From Terriglobia bacterium (GTDB lineage Bacteria > Acidobacteriota > Terriglobia > Terriglobales > Acidobacteriaceae), in contig JAJPJE010000112.1 of the NCBI GenBank assembly GCA_021324365.1, positions 1 to 38,649 on the forward strand: 38,649 nucleotides of DNA, in the 5' to 3' direction. Below the pieces are notes generated by a model. The model saw only the letters and a program-made list of their open reading frames with translations. It searched no databases and was not told the DNA's origin. The number at the start of each line of letters is the position of its first letter. Position 1 is the stretch's first letter. A program made the translations under genes and the position numbers. Below are positions 34,005 through 38,649 of the stretch, one piece after another.

Positions 34005-35581
34005 ATGAAAACAAATACAAGATTGGTTTTGAGATTGCTCTGATCGCCTGCTTTGCTCTCGCCGGCGCTTTGGCCTATGTCGTCTTGGGCAAAAGACACG
34101 CCGCGACCGAGGAGACGAGCATTGTCGCTGCGCAGGGACCGAGCACGCCGGGGCAACCGGCTTCGATGGCAATGCCCCCGTCTTCCACAACCTCCGCCCT
34201 GCCGCTCACTCCCGTGCAGTTATCGCCGCAACGAATGCAGGCGATCGGGGTGACGACCGCCGTGGTCGAGCAGCAAGCGGTCAGCAATGATCTGCGCGTA
34301 CCCGGCAATGTTGAGGCGAACGAACGGCAGCTCGCGTATGTGCAGACACGTTTCCCCGGCTGGATTCAGAGGGTGTTTGCCAACGCGAGCTATCAATACG
34401 TTCGCAAGGGTCAACCGCTCTTCACGATTTACAGCCAGGAACTCGTGAGCACCGAACAGGAATATCTTCTTGCGAAACAGAATCGGCAGACCTTCGCGAC
34501 TGACGGGCACGGCACGGCTGTCAAAGAACGCGACTGGCTGCTCGAAGCCGCAGCGGACCGGCTGCTGCAGTTCGGAGTGCCCGCCAGCGAATTAACGAGG
34601 CTAGAGCGGACCGGCAGGGTCCAGCATGACATCACGATCGAATCGCCTGCCTCCGGCTACATCACCGAATTCAACGCGTTGCCCAACCAGTACGCGCAGG
34701 CCGAGACCAAGCTGTACACCATTGCAGACCTTTCCAGCGTGTGGGTGTACGCGAACGTATATCAAACCGATGTCGGTCAGCTACGGCCCGGGATGCCCGC
34801 CACAGTCACGGTAGACGCATATCCCGGCCGCGAGTTTCGCGGGCGGATTGACCAGATTCTTCCGCAGGTTGATCCCACGACGCGCACCGTGCGAGTGCGG
34901 TTCGTGTTCAGCAATCCCGGCCTTGCGCTCAAGCCCGGAATGTTCGTGAATGTCGGCATCCACGTTTCACTCGGGCGCCAACTCGTTATTCCTGCCTCGG
35001 GCGTACTCCAGGCGGGCACGCGAGAAATTGCGTTCATTGACCACGGCGGCGGATACCTTGAGCCCCGACCGATCGAAATCGGACCGCGGCTCGACGACCA
35101 CGTGGTTGTTCGGAAGGGGCTGCACTCAGGCGAGCGCATCGTGAGCTCGGCGAATTTCTTGGTGGACTCGGAGGCGCAGCTACAAGCGGCCGTCGGGTCT
35201 TTCGCCCCACCTCCACCCGGAGCAGGCGCGGCCGCCTCCATGAATGCTCCTTCGCAACAGGTAACGATGGACTTCACGAGCGACGCTTCTCCGCCGCACA
35301 AGGGAAGCAATACATTGCAGGTGAAGCTGCGTAGCGCAGACGGGAAACCAATCACCGGCGCACAGGTCAGTGTGACCTTCTATATGGCAGCCATGCCTGC
35401 AATGGGGATGGCTGCGATTCGGAAACAAGCGACTCTCGCCGACAAAGGCGATGGCAGCTATGAGGGTAAGCTCGACCTGCCGAGCGGCGGCTCGTATCAG
35501 CTGACGCTCACCGCGCAGCAGAACGGACAAACACTCGCGACCAAACACCTCACGGTGAACGTAACGGGAGGGATGCGATGA
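34001..35581 (+). CDS. cusB: CusB-like periplasmic adaptor with C-terminal FixH-like domain
   Basis: This 526-residue adaptor has a membrane anchor (about 7-29), a hairpin/lipoyl region (FPGWIQRVFANASYQYVRKGQPLFTI), an alpha-helical part, a beta-barrel (VWVYANVYQTDVGQLRPGMPATVTV) and a membrane-proximal domain. The last 100 residues (VTMDFTSDASPPHKGSN to the end) form an Ig-like module resembling FixH/YtkA, with PMGMAAI, absent from E. coli CusB. This may contact metal or partner proteins. Pro/Met-rich MAMPPSS near residue 50 could bind metal. Overlaps: starts before the cusC stop, and its own TGA overlaps the cusA ATG. Confidence 0.88.
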   Translation: MNENKYKIGFEIALIACFALAGALAYVVLGKRHAATEETSIVAAQGPSTPGQPASMAMPPSSTTSALPLTPVQLSPQRMQAIGVTTAVVEQQAVSNDLRVPGNVEANERQLAYVQTRFPGWIQRVFANASYQYVRKGQPLFTIYSQELVSTEQEYLLAKQNRQTFATDGHGTAVKERDWLLEAAADRLLQFGVPASELTRLERTGRVQHDITIESPASGYITEFNALPNQYAQAETKLYTIADLSSVWVYANVYQTDVGQLRPGMPATVTVDAYPGREFRGRIDQILPQVDPTTRTVRVRFVFSNPGLALKPGMFVNVGIHVSLGRQLVIPASGVLQAGTREIAFIDHGGGYLEPRPIEIGPRLDDHVVVRKGLHSGERIVSSANFLVDSEAQLQAAVGSFAPPPPGAGAAASMNAPSQQVTMDFTSDASPPHKGSNTLQVKLRSADGKPITGAQVSVTFYMAAMPAMGMAAIRKQATLADKGDGSYEGKLDLPSGGSYQLTLTAQQNGQTLATKHLTVNVTGGMR

Positions 35582-38500
35582 TCTCCCGAATCATTGAATG
35601 GTGCGAGCGCAACCGTTTCCTGGTCTTCACGGGAGTTGCATTTCTGCTAGTAGCAGGTGTCTGGTGCGTGCAGCACACTCCCTTGGACGCGCTGCCCGAC
35701 ATTAGCGACGTGCAGGTGGTCATTCACACGGAATGGGCGGGCGAACCGCCCAACGTGATCGAAGACCAGGTCACTTATCCTCTCGTGACGACTCTGCTCG
35801 CGGCGCCGCACGTGAAAGCGGTACGCGCCCAGACCATGTTCGGGGATTCCTACATTTTTGTTGTGTTTGAGGATGGCACGGATCTCTACTGGGCACGGTC
35901 ACGTGTTACGGAGTATTTGCAACAGATTTCGGGGCGGCTGCCGCCGGATGTGCATCCCGCCATCGGTCCTGACGCAACCGGCGCCGGATGGGTTTACGAA
36001 TACGCGGTCATCGATAAGAGTCACACCCAGAGCCTCGCCGATCTGCGTGCGCTGCAGGACTGGTATCTGCGCTACCAACTCGAAACCGTGCCCGGCGTGG
36101 CGGAGGTGGCGACCATCGGTGGCTACGTTCGCCAATATCAAGTGAAGCTGGACCCCAACAAGCTTTTCTCTTACGGCATACCTGTCTCGACAGTTATCGA
36201 GCGCGTGCGCGATAGCACGAATGAAGTTGGTGGCAACGTTTTGGAAATGAGTGGCGCGGAGTATATGGTGCGCGGCCTTGGCTATCTGCACTCGCCGGCG
36301 GATTTGGAGAACGTGCCTGTCGCCACCAAGAACGGAACCCCAGTACTGGTGCGCGATTTGGGAACGGTGTCGTTCGGTCCGGACGTACGCCGAGGAGCCG
36401 CCGATTGGCAAGGCGAGGGGGAAACAGTCGGCGGAATCGTGGTGATGCGCTATGGCATGAACGCGCTCGATGTAATCAACGGCGTGAAAGCCAAGCTGCG
36501 GCAGATTGGGCCGTCGCTTCCGCCTGGCGTGGAAATCGTGACTGGGTACGACCGCTCACCGCTCATCAACGAGTCGATCAATACACTCAAGCGCGACCTG
36601 ATCGAAGAAGCTATCATCGTCAGCTTCGTAACGATTGCCTTTCTATTTCATTTTCGATCGGCGCTGGTGCCCATCATCACTCTCCCGATCGCGGTGGTGG
36701 CGGCGTTCATTCCGATGTACTTCCTTCGCGTCAGCTCGAATGTGATGTCGCTTGGAGGCCTTGCGCTGGCCATAGGTGTACTCATCGATGCCGCCATTGT
36801 GATGGTCGAGAACGGATACAAACATCTGGCGGAACGCAGCGGGTTGACTGACGGAGAGCAACTGACGGAGCAAAAGCGCCGGTCCATTCTGCTGGGAGCG
36901 GCCAAGCAGGTTGGTCCTGCCTTGTTTTACTCGCTGATCATTATTCTAGTTTCATTCCTCCCGGTGTTCCTGCTTGAGGCGCAAGAAGGCCGCATGTTTC
37001 GCCCGCTTGCCTGGACTAAAACTACAGCCCTCCTTTTTTCATCGCTCCTTTCCATCACCTTGGTCCCGGTGTTGATGCCGCTGTTCATTCGCGGACGACT
37101 GCGGCCCGAATCGCAAAACCCCGCGGCGCGGGTAACGCAAGCCATCTACTTGCCCGTCCTGCGCTGGTGCCTACGGCACTGGAAACTGCTGATCGCGCTC
37201 AATCTCATCTTCCTGGCCGCGACGATCCCCTTGTACTTCAAGCTAGGCAGCCAGTTCATGCCTTCGCTATACGAAGGCTCGTCGCTGTATATGCCAAGCG
37301 CTTTGCCGGGGATTTCGATCACGCAGGCGACTGCGCTGATGCAAGAGCAGGACCGCATCATTCGTTCTTTCCCGGAAGTCTCGACTGTGTTCGGCACCGT
37401 AGGCCGGTCCGACAGCGCTACTGACAACGCCCCCCTCGACATGTATGACACCACCATCATGCTCAAGCCACGCGAGCAGTGGCGCGCCGGGATGACTTAC
37501 GAAAAGCTGATCGGCGAGATGGATCAGAAGCTGCAATTTCCCGGCCTAACCAATACCTGGACCATGCCGGTCGCTAATCGGCTGGACATGGAGCTGACCG
37601 GAATCAAAACCCCGGTCGGACTCAAGATCCAAGGGCCCGATCTCGGGAAGATCCAACAGATTGGCGCACACATTCAACAAATTCTGTCGAACATGCCGGA
37701 GACGAACTCGGTTTTCGCGGAACGCGTGTCGCAGGGTTTTTATTTGAATGTCGAGGTCAACCGTCCTGAGGCTGCCCGCTACGGACTAACCGTCGGCGAT
37801 GTACAGCGGGTGATTACGTCGGCCGTTGGCGGTGCCGACATTGCCCAAAATGTGGAAGGGCGGGAGCGTTTTCCCATCAACGTGCGCTACGAGCGTGACT
37901 TTCGCGACGATCCCGAGGCAATCGGCCGCGTCCTGATCGGCACCCCGTCGGGTTCGCAGATTCCGATCAAGGAGGTCGCTCGTGTATTTTTCTCGCCCGG
38001 ACCCGCCATGATCCGCGACGAAGATGGCGCACTCACCGGTTACGTGTACCTCGATCTGAAAACCAAGAACTACGGTGGATTCGTGGACCAAGCCGACCGT
38101 TTGCTGCGGCACAAACTCGTGATGCCCGTCGGCTACACCTACCGCTGGGCCGGGGAGTATGAATTCGAGATTCGCGCCAAAGAGCGACTGAAACTCATTC
38201 TGCCGATTGTGTTCTTCGTCATCTTCCTGCTGTTGTACATGGTGTTCAAATCGGCGGCTGAGGCTGCCGTGCTGATCTTCCCCACGCTGTATGCGATGTC
38301 GGGTGGACTGATTCTGCAATGGATATTGGGATATAGCTTCAGTGTCGCCGTCTGGGTCGGATACATCGCGTTGTTCGGCATCGCTGTCGAGACCGGCGTC
38401 GTCATGGTCGTTTACTTGCACGAGGCCCTGGAGCATCGTCTCGCCGCCGGCAAACTGGTGAGTGAAGCTGACGTTGAACAAGCCGCCATTGACGGCGCCG

Positions 38501-38649
38501 TTCAGCGGCTTCGTCCCAAACTGATGACGGTGACCGCCGTCATTTTGAGCCTGGCGCCGATATTGTGGGAATCGGGCATTGGCTCTGACGTGATGAAACC
38601 GATTGCCGCTCCGATTGTTGGCGGCATGATCACGTCAACCATTCACGTT
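35578..38649 (+). CDS. cusA: CusA/CzcA-type heavy-metal RND pump, incomplete at 3' end
   Basis: The frame opens at ATG 35578 (ATGA overlap with cusB) and has 1024 codons up to the window edge, so about 20-40 C-terminal residues are missing. It is the inner-membrane proton-driven pump of the HME-RND family: RIIEWCERNRFLVFTG start, LPDISDVQVVIHTEW, IGVLIDAAIVMVENGYK (proton-relay Asp), AVETGVVMVVYL (Glu) and RLRPKLMTV (Lys). Of the three methionines E. coli CusA uses for Cu(I)/Ag(I), only the one in ANRLDM appears to be kept; the second position is Leu (ARYGLTV) and the third lacks Met. The substrate may thus be another metal. Its last 107 bases recur inverted at 1-107. Confidence 0.92.
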   Translation, partial: MISRIIEWCERNRFLVFTGVAFLLVAGVWCVQHTPLDALPDISDVQVVIHTEWAGEPPNVIEDQVTYPLVTTLLAAPHVKAVRAQTMFGDSYIFVVFEDGTDLYWARSRVTEYLQQISGRLPPDVHPAIGPDATGAGWVYEYAVIDKSHTQSLADLRALQDWYLRYQLETVPGVAEVATIGGYVRQYQVKLDPNKLFSYGIPVSTVIERVRDSTNEVGGNVLEMSGAEYMVRGLGYLHSPADLENVPVATKNGTPVLVRDLGTVSFGPDVRRGAADWQGEGETVGGIVVMRYGMNALDVINGVKAKLRQIGPSLPPGVEIVTGYDRSPLINESINTLKRDLIEEAIIVSFVTIAFLFHFRSALVPIITLPIAVVAAFIPMYFLRVSSNVMSLGGLALAIGVLIDAAIVMVENGYKHLAERSGLTDGEQLTEQKRRSILLGAAKQVGPALFYSLIIILVSFLPVFLLEAQEGRMFRPLAWTKTTALLFSSLLSITLVPVLMPLFIRGRLRPESQNPAARVTQAIYLPVLRWCLRHWKLLIALNLIFLAATIPLYFKLGSQFMPSLYEGSSLYMPSALPGISITQATALMQEQDRIIRSFPEVSTVFGTVGRSDSATDNAPLDMYDTTIMLKPREQWRAGMTYEKLIGEMDQKLQFPGLTNTWTMPVANRLDMELTGIKTPVGLKIQGPDLGKIQQIGAHIQQILSNMPETNSVFAERVSQGFYLNVEVNRPEAARYGLTVGDVQRVITSAVGGADIAQNVEGRERFPINVRYERDFRDDPEAIGRVLIGTPSGSQIPIKEVARVFFSPGPAMIRDEDGALTGYVYLDLKTKNYGGFVDQADRLLRHKLVMPVGYTYRWAGEYEFEIRAKERLKLILPIVFFVIFLLLYMVFKSAAEAAVLIFPTLYAMSGGLILQWILGYSFSVAVWVGYIALFGIAVETGVVMVVYLHEALEHRLAAGKLVSEADVEQAAIDGAVQRLRPKLMTVTAVILSLAPILWESGIGSDVMKPIAAPIVGGMITSTIHV
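38543..38649. repeat. Terminal inverted repeat, right copy (inside cusA)
   Basis: It is the exact reverse complement of 1-107 and ends at the last base of the window. It is normal cusA coding sequence in frame here, whereas at the left end only this slice of cusA exists. Confidence 0.9.

Overview
The window looks like a contig from a soil-type Acidobacteriota genome. This is an inference from gene style (long PAS/GGDEF/EAL and HPK4-type hybrid kinases, a FecR-like secreted protein, a CusCBA operon led by a Cys-rich periplasmic protein); no rRNA or marker gene confirms it. Most of it is accessory DNA: c-di-GMP signalling, an exopolysaccharide operon, mobile-element debris and a metal-efflux operon.

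Layout. 1-2.2 kb is debris: a 107-bp end repeat shared with the far end of the window, a toxin fragment, a complete IS3-family element with a frameshift heptamer, a vWA-protein fragment, a 34-bp perfect palindrome and a two-repeat CRISPR remnant without cas genes. 2.3-9.4 kb, all on the minus strand, holds a PAS-GGDEF-EAL protein, a REC-like/PilZ protein and a 1288-residue GGDEF-EAL protein whose extracytoplasmic part looks like seven tandem OB-fold-like modules. 10.4-16 kb, plus strand, holds an NtrC-type sigma54 activator and two hybrid histidine kinases, the second with a degenerate ATP-binding box and a possible sigma54 promoter in front. 16-18.2 kb holds an NTF2-like protein, a lipoprotein and a FecR-like protein.

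18.5-25.4 kb is the centrepiece: a stand-alone PilZ protein, a frameshifted EAL remnant, then four overlapping genes: a YaiO-like outer-membrane barrel with TPRs, a membrane-anchored HEAT-repeat protein, a processive family-2 glycosyltransferase and a polysaccharide-deacetylase lipoprotein. I read this as a synthase-type exopolysaccharide assembly and export system, probably controlled by c-di-GMP through the PilZ protein. An 8-bp palindrome, TTCTAGAA, and close variants recur in the gaps around these genes and may mark a shared regulon.

26.3-30.7 kb is an integration hotspot. Two identical 48-bp copies of the 3' part of a tRNA-Pro(CGG) gene flank a truncated Rhs protein with its presumed immunity gene, a GC-rich segment without recognisable genes, a RelE fragment cut by an IS3-family end, and a small membrane protein. 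An excisionase-like HTH gene sits just left of the first copy, so the signalling/EPS region may itself be island cargo. 30.9-38.6 kb carries a DDE transposase and a heavy-metal RND efflux operon (Cys-rich protein, cusC, cusB, cusA); cusA runs off the window end.
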